Shown here: positions 45,196 to 52,724 of the stretch, in pieces
Layout of the letters: every line of letters begins with the position of its first letter
How positions within the stretch are numbered: the first letter of the stretch is position 1
Source: Arthrobacter sp. MYb213
Lineage (GTDB): Bacteria; Actinomycetota; Actinomycetes; Actinomycetales; Micrococcaceae
Assembly (NCBI RefSeq): GCF_002979915.1
Contig: NZ_PCQA01000002.1
Coordinates: 552,838-616,837 of the forward strand
Length of the DNA stretch: 64,000 bases
Direction: 5' to 3'
Notes under the pieces: model-generated
The model's database searches: none
What the model saw: the letters and a program-made list of their open reading frames with translations, nothing else
What the model was told of the DNA's origin: nothing
Made by a program: the position numbers and the translations under genes

Positions 45196-46290
45196 CTATA
45201 GCGGAGGGTTCTGGATGGTGCGTGGGTCCGGCAGACATTCTGGATAACTCTGCACAAGTTCACCGAGCAGTTTTTCGCGCAACATATTGCGCAGGTTCCA
45301 CAGGTCGCCTGGATCCCTGGCAGATAAATAAATGGTTACCGTTTGCAGGCCGCCGAAGGTGTCTGTCACGAGCAGGCTATTATCGCGTCCATCCCACCAG
45401 TCCGAAGATTCAAGCAACTCGGTAGTACGCGTACGCAGATATTCAATCGGCGCATTAAGTTTCAATTGCAAGGTGATGTTGCCGCTAATCTCCGTGCTGC
45501 GCCGCGACCAGTTCTCAAATGGCGTGGTGGTGAAGTAGGTGGAAGGCAGAATCATCCGCCGTCCGTCGATGAGCAACACGACCACATAGGTCAAAGTTAT
45601 TTCTTCAACGGTGCCACGTTCGGCTTCAACCACCACAATGTCATCCACACGCACCGAGTCGGTAAAGGCAATCTGTAGGCCGGCAAACACGTTGGCCAAC
45701 GAGGACTGAACCGCCAAACCAACAACCACCGAAGCAAGACCTGCAGAAGCCAACAGACCGGCGCCCAATGCTCTGACCTGTTCAATCGTCAACAGGACAG
45801 CGGCTACCGCGATGATGCAGAGCACAGCAATAAGGACTCGGCGCAGCAAACCAACCTGCGTTTGGACCTTGGCTAATCGGCGGCCCGGACCAAAGCGGCT
45901 TCTGATGCGCGCCAGCAGAACTTCCTCAACAACCTTGACCAGCACAATAATGAGCCAGGTCAGGAAGAACACCAAACAGATGAGCAACACAAACTGCCAG
46001 AATTTGTAAGAGCTACTATCGCGCTGGAAGGCCAACAGCGAACTTTTGAGAACAATCGATGCGAAGGTGCCGAAAATCGGGATTCTCGCGTTTTTTACCT
46101 TGACCTCACCGAGTCCGGTGCGCTGAAAAATACGGTGTGTCAGACCACTGATCAGGAAGGCAAAAATAGCTGAAAAGATTAATCCAACAGCGACAACAAC
46201 CAGAAATTGCAACGATTGAGGTAGGAAGCTGGAGGCTTCCACGACTTCGTCGACGGTGGTATCGATAGGTGCAGACGGGCTTGGCAACAT
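45196..46290 (-). CDS. Mechanosensitive ion channel, MscS family
   Basis: 364 residues. Four N-terminal hydrophobic segments are followed by the pore helix region ALGAGLLASAGLASVVVGLA, with the glycine/alanine packing of MscS TM3. The beta domain follows (NVFAGLQIAFTDSVRVDDIV, VEEITLTYVVVLLIDGRRMI). It opens under membrane tension to release osmolytes. It is monocistronic and convergent with the YqaJ-type gene. Confidence 0.9.
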   Translation of the reverse strand: MLPSPSAPIDTTVDEVVEASSFLPQSLQFLVVVAVGLIFSAIFAFLISGLTHRIFQRTGLGEVKVKNARIPIFGTFASIVLKSSLLAFQRDSSSYKFWQFVLLICLVFFLTWLIIVLVKVVEEVLLARIRSRFGPGRRLAKVQTQVGLLRRVLIAVLCIIAVAAVLLTIEQVRALGAGLLASAGLASVVVGLAVQSSLANVFAGLQIAFTDSVRVDDIVVVEAERGTVEEITLTYVVVLLIDGRRMILPSTYFTTTPFENWSRRSTEISGNITLQLKLNAPIEYLRTRTTELLESSDWWDGRDNSLLVTDTFGGLQTVTIYLSARDPGDLWNLRNMLREKLLGELVQSYPECLPDPRTIQNPPL

Positions 46291-46494
46291 CGTTAAAGCA
46301 TGTCACACGAGACTAGTTGAACGCTGAGCGACACCTTGAATATCCCCGGATACCGGCTGGTGCGTCACAGATACGCACCAGATCAATTCCAGTTAGATCC
46401 AGCGTCTTGTTCCGACTAGCAAACCGGGTTTTAGTAGTCTTACGGGTCCGGGCCGGGCCCTAGGGCGCACTCAGATAGAAAGCCGGTGGTTCAT

Positions 46495-47034
46495 ATGCGC
46501 CGCACCAAACTTGGACTTCTCGCAGCTCTCGCAGCAGCGAGCATGCTCACAGTAACCCCTGTAGCCTCAGCCGCTCCGGTGGCTACCGCCGCGGCCGGAT
46601 GCCCAACCGTTTATTGGGGTTCTTTATCCAAGACCTCCAATGTCTCAAGTTCCTCCACGCTGACTAATATTCGTACCGGACGCCATACCTGTTTTGACCG
46701 GATGGTGATAGATCTCAGCGGTAACCCCGATGGATATTCGGTGAAATATGTCAGTGCACTGACCGGAATCGGGTCAGGCAAAGCGGTACCGACCACGGGT
46801 GGTGCCAAATTAGAAATCCTGTTGAAGTCCGGAACCAGCACCAGTTATCGTCCCGGATCCACCATCAAAACACTGAATTACACTACCTTCCGCCAACAGC
46901 TCTGGCTGGGAAGTTTTGAAGGCCAGACCAAGATCGGCATTTCCACGCGGGCACGACTGCCAATGCGCGCCTTTGTCCTCTCTGGCCCAGACCAAGGATC
47001 GCGTTTGGTGATCGATGTTGCTCACAAATGGTAA
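46495..47034 (+). CDS. Secreted protein with AMIN-like domain
   Basis: 179 residues. A clear signal peptide (MRRTKLGLLAALAAAS, cleavage after ASA about residue 29) leads to a mature protein of about 150 residues: HTCFDRMVIDLSGNPDGYSV, WLGSFEGQTKIGISTRARLP, and PDQGSRLVIDVAHKW. This is the pattern of the AMIN-like actinobacterial family. AMIN domains bind cell-wall or surface material, but the role of this subgroup is not known. The ATG at 46495 is chosen over GTG at 46486 because it gives a normal signal peptide. Confidence 0.75.
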   Translation: MRRTKLGLLAALAAASMLTVTPVASAAPVATAAAGCPTVYWGSLSKTSNVSSSSTLTNIRTGRHTCFDRMVIDLSGNPDGYSVKYVSALTGIGSGKAVPTTGGAKLEILLKSGTSTSYRPGSTIKTLNYTTFRQQLWLGSFEGQTKIGISTRARLPMRAFVLSGPDQGSRLVIDVAHKW

Positions 47035-47126
47035 CCAGCTGTGCCTAGGCCATGAGCTTGCCGTCATGACCGGACGCACCGCGTAACACCGTGTCAACCT
47101 GCTGAGGAATGTGCCACGATGCTTAT

Positions 47127-48125
47127 ATGTATCGCACATTTGCCTATCAGCAGGTTGACGTTTTTGCCCCCACAGCCTTCAACGGCAATGGGCTCGGCGT
47201 TGTCTTTGAGGCAGATCATCTCGATTCCACGCAAATGCAACGCTTCGCCCAGTGGCTGAATTTATCGGAGACCGTCTTCTTCGTGACGCCCACCGACCCC
47301 GAAGCCGACTACGCAATTCGTATTTTTACTCCGACCACCGAGTTGCCCTTTGCCGGGCACCCCACGCTAGGTGCTGCGCATGCGTGGCTTGAGTCTGGAG
47401 GTCAGGCTGGATCCAGTGGCCACCTACTCCAGCAATGTGATGCCGGGTTGATTCAGGTCCGGATTGAACGCGAGGCCAGCGAAAAGCATGAGCGTCGCCT
47501 CGCCTTCCTTGCCCCACCATTAACCCGCAGTGGGCCCCTAGAGCAAGATGTTTTGCAGTGGGCAATTGCCGGATTGGGGATTAACTCAGAAGACGTTATT
47601 GCCCATCAGTGGTTGGTCAATGGCCCACACCACGCCGGATTATTGCTTCGCGACGCCGACCTCGTGCTAGGAATTGAACCTGATTACGCGGCCCTTGACG
47701 GGCTGGAGCTCGGAGTCATTGGACCCTACACCGCCTCAAGTGTGGCCCAAGGTGTCTGGCAGCCGCAGGCTAGCGTTTTGCCCCGTATTTCCGGGACGCG
47801 CGAGGAACTGCGTCCCTTAGATTATTCGGATCAAACTCGTTCCGAGGAGCGCTTTGGCGCCGTGGTTCTTCAGCCACCTGCAGACTTTGAGGTGCGTGCT
47901 TTCGTTTCGGGTGAGGCCATCCAGGAAGACCCAGCAACGGGTTCGCTCAACGCCGGTTTTGGTGTGTGGATGACTAAGGCAGGATTGGCACCGCAACGTT
48001 ACACCGTCCGCCAGGGCACTCGCGTGGGACGCGAGGCAATCTTGCATATTGAAGCGAGTGAAAGCGGCCTTTGGGTCAGCGGGGATGTCACTACCCGCAT
48101 TGAAGGAACTGTGACTTTCGACTGA
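47127..48125 (+). CDS. PhzF-family isomerase
   Basis: 332 residues from the ATG at 47127, which starts the protein as the family does (FAYQQVDVFAPTAFNGNGLG). An in-frame ATG at 47109 is possible. The catalytic glutamate is in LNLSETVFFV and the substrate-loop motif ELPFAGHPTLGAAHAWL is clear, with EDPATGSLNAGFGVWM in the second half. PhzF-type enzymes act on dihydro-hydroxyanthranilate in phenazine synthesis, but most members elsewhere have other or unknown substrates. No phenazine genes are near. Monocistronic. Confidence 0.88.
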   Translation: MYRTFAYQQVDVFAPTAFNGNGLGVVFEADHLDSTQMQRFAQWLNLSETVFFVTPTDPEADYAIRIFTPTTELPFAGHPTLGAAHAWLESGGQAGSSGHLLQQCDAGLIQVRIEREASEKHERRLAFLAPPLTRSGPLEQDVLQWAIAGLGINSEDVIAHQWLVNGPHHAGLLLRDADLVLGIEPDYAALDGLELGVIGPYTASSVAQGVWQPQASVLPRISGTREELRPLDYSDQTRSEERFGAVVLQPPADFEVRAFVSGEAIQEDPATGSLNAGFGVWMTKAGLAPQRYTVRQGTRVGREAILHIEASESGLWVSGDVTTRIEGTVTFD

Positions 48126-48185
48126 ATCTCTGACTAAGTCGAATAATCCATTTTAGTTTCACCGTGCAAGCATTACTCTGGGTCA

Positions 48186-49640
48186 GTGCCTGAAATCGTA
48201 AACTCCCCGCCAGACTTTGACCGAAAAACCGCTTGGCGTGCCCTCTGGGCACTGGTCATTGGTTTCTTCATGATCCTGCTCGACACCACCATTGTGTCGA
48301 CGGCGATGCCCGCCATCATGAAGTCCCTGGATGCAGATATCTCTGGAATCCTTTGGATCAACAGTGCTTATCTGCTCACCTTCGCGGTGCCACTGCTGAT
48401 CACCGGGCGTCTCGGTGACCGCTTTGGTCCACGCAACATTTACCTCATCGGGTTGCTGATCTTTGCTTTGGCTTCGCTGTGGTGCGGGCTGTCGGACTCA
48501 CTGGCTTCGCTCACCATTGCCCGTGCTGTCCAAGGCCTCGGCGCGGCAATGATTTCGCCGCAAGCAATGACGCTGATTACCAGGCTCTTTCCCTACCAAC
48601 ATCGCGGTGCCGCGATGGGCCTTTGGGGAGCCGTCGCTGGTATCGCCGCGTTGCTAGGCCCCATTGCTGGTGGACTGTTAGTCGACTCGGTCGGTTGGGA
48701 ATGGATCTTCTTCATCAACCTGCCAATCGCCGTATTGAGCTTCATCATGTTGTTGAAATTTGTTCCCCGCCTAGCACCACAAGCCCATTCCTTCGACTGG
48801 GTTGGCGTAGTGCTTTCTGCCTTGGCAATGTTTGCTTTAGTCTTTGGCATCCAAGAAGGCGACTCAACTAATTGGGAACCATTCATCGGCCCACTGAGCT
48901 CTTGGCACCTAATCACTCTAGGCCTGGTGCTCTTCGCTGTATTTATTTGGTGGCAATCCAAGACGTCCAAGGAACCGCTAGTTCCCTTGCGGCTGTTTCA
49001 CGTTCGTAACTTTTCGCTGGCAAACATCGCCATCACCTGCATGGGCCTGACCATCTCTACCATGGCCCTGCCCATGGTGTTCTTCCTGCAGAATGTGCGG
49101 GGCCTGACTCCTACCCAATCTGCATTGATGATCTCCCCCATGGCCATCGTGGCAATTTTCATTGCGCCAGTGCTAGGAAAGACGGTCAACAGGTTTAATC
49201 CTCGGACCCTCGCGGTACCGGGGTTCTTCCTGATCGGCACGGCAACCGTAGCTTACGCATTCATGATGCACGCGGACATTGCGCTGTGGACCTTGCTGAT
49301 CCCTTCGGCGGTGCAAGGTATTGGTTCGGCTATGATTTGGCCTTCGCTTTCACTCGCTGCAACCAAAAACCTCACCCCAAGGGACGCCGGGGCTGGTTCA
49401 GGTATTTACAACACCACCAGGCAAATCGGTTCGGTCCTTGGCTCTGCGCTCATTGCGGTCATGATGGAAGCTCGCGTTTCCGCTGAGATTCTCAAGGTTC
49501 AAGCTCAGGGCCCTGGGGCGATCCCTGAAGCGACAGCTGTGGGTCTGGGCCAGGCATTGTTGCTGCCTGGTTTTGTGGCTATTGCCGCGGTACTTGTGGT
49601 GGTCTTCCTCAACGTCCCAGACAAGAAGAAAGTCTCTTAG
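48186..49640 (+). CDS. MFS drug transporter, DHA2 family (14 helices)
   Basis: 484 residues. Helix 1 carries the DHA2 motif FFMILLDTTIVSTAMPAI; loop 2-3 has ITGRLGDRFGPRN (MFS motif A). Motif C is in helix 5 (GLWGAVAGIAALLGPIAGGL). About 14 hydrophobic segments are present. Proton-driven efflux of drugs or metabolites is the expected role. The GTG at 48186 has only a weak ribosome site. It ends at a strong terminator. Confidence 0.9.
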   Translation: MPEIVNSPPDFDRKTAWRALWALVIGFFMILLDTTIVSTAMPAIMKSLDADISGILWINSAYLLTFAVPLLITGRLGDRFGPRNIYLIGLLIFALASLWCGLSDSLASLTIARAVQGLGAAMISPQAMTLITRLFPYQHRGAAMGLWGAVAGIAALLGPIAGGLLVDSVGWEWIFFINLPIAVLSFIMLLKFVPRLAPQAHSFDWVGVVLSALAMFALVFGIQEGDSTNWEPFIGPLSSWHLITLGLVLFAVFIWWQSKTSKEPLVPLRLFHVRNFSLANIAITCMGLTISTMALPMVFFLQNVRGLTPTQSALMISPMAIVAIFIAPVLGKTVNRFNPRTLAVPGFFLIGTATVAYAFMMHADIALWTLLIPSAVQGIGSAMIWPSLSLAATKNLTPRDAGAGSGIYNTTRQIGSVLGSALIAVMMEARVSAEILKVQAQGPGAIPEATAVGLGQALLLPGFVAIAAVLVVVFLNVPDKKKVS

Positions 49641-49654
49641 CTTCAAGAAGCTAC

Positions 49655-49704
49655 AAAAAACGGGGTGGGTTCCACGTAGAACACGTGGAAACCACCCCGT
49701 TTTT
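49655..49704. terminator. Bidirectional terminator
   Basis: A stem of AAAAACGGGGTGG...TTCCACGT with ACGTGGAA...CCACCCCGTTTTT (49655-49704, loop around 49677-49682; one A bulge). It separates the convergent MFS and LEA-like genes and has T/A tails on both sides. Confidence 0.85.
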
Positions 49705-49720
49705 GTTCAGTCAAATTCGA

Positions 49721-49960
49721 CTATGCAGACTGGTCTGGCTTGTCTTCGCCCTTGACCTTCTCTACGGTTTCACCGATCTTTTCCTGCGCGTCGGCGGCAA
49801 ATTCCTTCACGTTCTCCGAAGCGTCAGCCGCGAATTCCTTCACGTTTTCGGAGGCGTCAGCAGCGAACTCTTTGACGTTCTCTGAAGCGTCACCGGCAAA
49901 TTCCTTGACGTTCTCGACTGCTTCGCCCAGCTTCTTCTTTGCATTATCCAAGAAACCCAT
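49721..49960 (-). CDS. LEA-like protein with four 11-residue amphipathic repeats
   Basis: 79 residues. After MGFLDNAKKKLGEAVENVKEF come near-perfect 11-mers of the type ENVKEFAADAS (four copies, residues about 16-60), then EKIGETVEKVK. The 11-residue period is that of group 3 LEA proteins and apolipoprotein-like helices. They are disordered in water and form an amphipathic helix on drying or on membranes. The ATG at 49960 has GGAG five bases upstream; the longer frame to 50017 is not supported. A stress-protection role is inferred from the repeats alone. Confidence 0.8.
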   Translation of the reverse strand: MGFLDNAKKKLGEAVENVKEFAGDASENVKEFAADASENVKEFAADASENVKEFAADAQEKIGETVEKVKGEDKPDQSA

Positions 49961-50063
49961 GGGTTCTCCTTTTTGGTTCGAAACCTGAAAGTGACTACTG
50001 AAGGCTTGCAGTTCCAACTAAAACTTTTCTCAGCTGGGAATGTTGCTCACCGTGGAGGACAAA

Positions 50064-50495
50064 TTACTTCTTTTTCTTAGCCAGCTTCGCCGAGCGGCGA
50101 CCAAAGATCAGCGCTACTGCGATACCTGCAAGCCATGCATCCTTGGCCAGAGCGGTGCCGTCACTTGTCGGGCGGATGCCATCAGATTCGGTCATTCCCG
50201 GGGTGCGCAAGTAGGAAGCAAGCAGTACGCCTGAGAACGCGCCGAGGCCAAGGCCTGCAAGTCGCGAAGGAATGATCGGTAGTAGCAGGGCGCTACCCAG
50301 TGCAATTTCGGAGACAGAAACTGCCTTGCCGAAGGCTGCTGGTTCCAACTGTCCCAACTGAGGCAAACCGTTGGAGGCCAACTGCTGCAGTCCGGCGGCA
50401 CTCGCTTCGTCAATGCGAAGCTTGTTGATTCCGCTATTGAGAATGAATGCGCCACTGACCAAACGTAGTGCGGCGTTTGCGATAGAGATTCCCAT
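50064..50495 (-). CDS. DoxX-family membrane protein
   Basis: 143 residues with four hydrophobic helices: RLVSGAFILNSGINKLRI, EIALGSALLLPIIPSRLAGL, FSGVLLASYL and AWLAGIAVALIFGR. The N-terminal SGAFILNSGINKL is the DoxX signature region. DoxX proteins are redox-linked membrane subunits of unclear function. Its C-terminus is basic (RRSAKLAKKKK). Divergent from the TetR gene at 50629, with inverted repeats between them. Confidence 0.75.
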   Translation of the reverse strand: MGISIANAALRLVSGAFILNSGINKLRIDEASAAGLQQLASNGLPQLGQLEPAAFGKAVSVSEIALGSALLLPIIPSRLAGLGLGAFSGVLLASYLRTPGMTESDGIRPTSDGTALAKDAWLAGIAVALIFGRRSAKLAKKKK

Positions 50496-50579
50496 GGGCC
50501 CTCACTTCTCTTCTAAGTAGTTTTACTGCGGCACTCGCAATAATGAGTTGCCTTGAACCTCAGCGTAGTCACCCCGGGG

Positions 50580-50595
50580 AATGATCACAATCATT
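50580..50595. promoter_or_regulatory. Inverted repeat between DoxX and TetR genes
   Basis: AATGAT (50580-50585) and ATCATT (50590-50595) are perfect inverted arms 4 bases apart, lying between two divergent genes. It could be a TetR operator; short enough to be chance. Confidence 0.35.
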
Positions 50596-50628
50596 TAGTC
50601 CCGTGAGCCGGAGTCAATTAGCCGAAAC

Positions 50629-51336
50629 ATGCTAAATTCAAGAATCATGATCTCTTCCTCCGCCGTACCTTCAGCCGCTCTGGACCTTTTGATTACCCAA
50701 GGGTTCGACACCACCAGCGTCGATGAGTTAGCGGCCACCGCCGGGATGTCACGGTCCACGTTCTTCCGCCGTTTTGGATCCAAAGAAAACATGGTGTTTG
50801 CCGATCAGGAAATGATCATCACTCATGTGAAAACGACACTTGCCGCGTCTTCTGTCAGTGCCACACAAACGCTTATCGACGCGGCGCACGTGGTCTTTGA
50901 CCAGTACACGATGAACCCTGAGGCCGCCCAGTTGCGTCACCGCTTACTTTCCTCGGTGCCCTCGCTACGCGAGCGTGAGCTGGTTTCCACTCACCGCTAT
51001 GAACGTGCTTTTTATGATTTCCTCTCCGCCAGGGAACTAACCAACACGGCTCCACACCGTGCCCTCAGTTTAGGGATCAGTGCAGGGTTGGTTGCCATCC
51101 ACAATGACCACCTGCGCCTATGGTTGCGCGACCCTTCCGCTACAGATCGAGAGCATTTGGCTGCAGACGTGTCGTTATTTTTGGACCGTTTCGCAGACTT
51201 GCTTGATCCCGACCATGCTCCCAAAACAAAGCCATCTCGGGCGCCGCGCGTGGTGGTTTCCGTTCTTGACGCAGCAGATGATGAACAAGCGGTACTTGAT
51301 GCCGTGTCAAAGGCACTGCGCGAACACCGCAACTGA
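50629..51336 (+). CDS. TetR-family regulator
   Basis: 235 residues. The N-terminal helix-turn-helix is TSVDELAATAGMSRSTFFRR followed by FGSKENMVF. The C-terminal ligand domain is helical (HRYERAFYDFLSAR, SLGISAGLVAIHNDHLRLWL). The start at 50629 has no ribosome site and an in-frame ATG at 50647 is an alternative. It stands 81 bases before the acyl-CoA dehydrogenase gene on the same strand and divergent from DoxX; either could be its target. Confidence 0.88.
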   Translation: MLNSRIMISSSAVPSAALDLLITQGFDTTSVDELAATAGMSRSTFFRRFGSKENMVFADQEMIITHVKTTLAASSVSATQTLIDAAHVVFDQYTMNPEAAQLRHRLLSSVPSLRERELVSTHRYERAFYDFLSARELTNTAPHRALSLGISAGLVAIHNDHLRLWLRDPSATDREHLAADVSLFLDRFADLLDPDHAPKTKPSRAPRVVVSVLDAADDEQAVLDAVSKALREHRN

Positions 51337-51417
51337 CACTTAGTTTCTTGACATGACATTGAGTTCCATTAGGCTGGGTATAGAACAGTTTTCCTTCTCT
51401 GCCTAGGAGCGCCCGAA

Positions 51418-52650
51418 ATGACCCAGCAGCACACTGAATTTGAGTTTCCCACCGGCGTGGTGGAACCCGAATACGATCTATGGGCCGACGGGGTAGATAT
51501 TGACCCCACCGGAGTGCTCGCCGAAGTTGATCCGGTAGATGCCGCGTGGCGTAACAAGGCGCGCACTTTCATCCTGGACGAAGTCAAAGACGACATCCAC
51601 GAATACTGGGACAAGGCAGACTACCCACTTCACCTGATCAAAAAACTCGGTGACGCCGGGCTACTCCGTGACGGGTTGGACTTTGAGGGCCATGAACCAA
51701 TGAGCCCGATGGCCGCTGGCCTGGTCAACATGGAGTTGGCTCGCGGTGACGGGTCGGTGGCTACCATCGTAGGCGTTCAGGGAGGCTTGGCTCTGCGCTC
51801 GGTCATGTTCTGCGGTAGTGCACAGCAGAAGACCAAATATGGTGTTCCGATGCTTGCAGGCGAGCTTGCCGGCTCCTTCGCACTGACCGAGCCGACTCAC
51901 GGTTCGGACTCAGTAGGTCTCGAAACCCGCGCCCACAAGGTTGACGGTGGCTACGTCATCAACGGTGAGAAGAAGTGGATCGGCAACGGTTCCATTGGCG
52001 GCATCACCGTCACCTGGGCACGTGATGACGACGGTAAGGTGCGTGGTTTCTTGGTTGATCAGGAATCCGCAGGCTACACGGCCACCACCATTAAGAATAA
52101 GCTTTCCTTGCGTGCCATTTGGCAGGCTCATATCCGCATGGAGAACGTCTTCGTTCCAGACGAAGATGTGCTCCCGGACTCCCATAGTTTCAAAGACACA
52201 GCACGCGTTCTTTTTGCCACCCGTTTGGGTGTCGCCTGGTCTGCAGTTGGCCACGCCACCGCATGCTACGAATCAGCGGTGCTCTATGCAAAGGCTCGCA
52301 CACAGTTCGGCCGGCCACTGGCAGCAAGTCAGATAGTGCAGGAACGTCTGGCCCGGATGCAGTCCGAACTGGCGACCATTCAGCTACTTGCGGTGCAGTC
52401 CACCAAGCGTGAGGCACGCGGAGAACTCACCGGCCCGCAGGCTTCCTTAGCTAAATACACCGCTACACGCACCGCACGCCAGATCGCTGCGAATGCCCGT
52501 GATCTCCTCGGCGGTAACGGGATCCTGACCAGCAACCGAGTAGCCCGGCACTTTGCCGATATCGAAGCCATCCACACCTATGAAGGTACCGAAACCGTTC
52601 AAGCCCTACTAATGGGCCGCAACATCACCGGCATCTCAGCCTTCGCCTAA
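51418..52650 (+). CDS. Acyl-CoA dehydrogenase (glutaryl-CoA dehydrogenase-like)
   Basis: 410 residues. The FAD domain motif is SFALTEPTHGSDSVGLETRA; the C-terminal catalytic glutamate is in HTYEGTETVQALLMGRNITG, where the glutaryl-CoA dehydrogenase subfamily also has its base. The helix GDGSVATIVGVQGGLALRSV is as in that subgroup. It desaturates an acyl-CoA with electron transfer flavoprotein as acceptor; the acyl group is uncertain. TAGGAG lies 8 bases before the ATG. The region from 51337 to 51417 contains the probable promoter. Confidence 0.92.
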   Translation: MTQQHTEFEFPTGVVEPEYDLWADGVDIDPTGVLAEVDPVDAAWRNKARTFILDEVKDDIHEYWDKADYPLHLIKKLGDAGLLRDGLDFEGHEPMSPMAAGLVNMELARGDGSVATIVGVQGGLALRSVMFCGSAQQKTKYGVPMLAGELAGSFALTEPTHGSDSVGLETRAHKVDGGYVINGEKKWIGNGSIGGITVTWARDDDGKVRGFLVDQESAGYTATTIKNKLSLRAIWQAHIRMENVFVPDEDVLPDSHSFKDTARVLFATRLGVAWSAVGHATACYESAVLYAKARTQFGRPLAASQIVQERLARMQSELATIQLLAVQSTKREARGELTGPQASLAKYTATRTARQIAANARDLLGGNGILTSNRVARHFADIEAIHTYEGTETVQALLMGRNITGISAFA

Positions 52651-52670
52651 CCCAACAATTTACTTCAGAT

Positions 52671-52718
52671 AACACCGTGGCCGAGGCACCATATTATTGG
52701 CGCCTCGGCCACGGTGTT
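52671..52718. terminator. Bidirectional terminator
   Basis: A 17-bp stem (52671-52687, AACACCGTGGCCGAGGC, with 52702-52718) around a 14-base loop. It separates the convergent acyl-CoA dehydrogenase and hrpB genes. Confidence 0.9.
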
Positions 52719-52724
52719 ACTTTC

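Noticed and set aside
49721..50017. Longer start of the LEA-like protein at 50017
   Set aside because: The extra 19 residues have no ribosome site, while the ATG at 49960 has GGAG five bases upstream.
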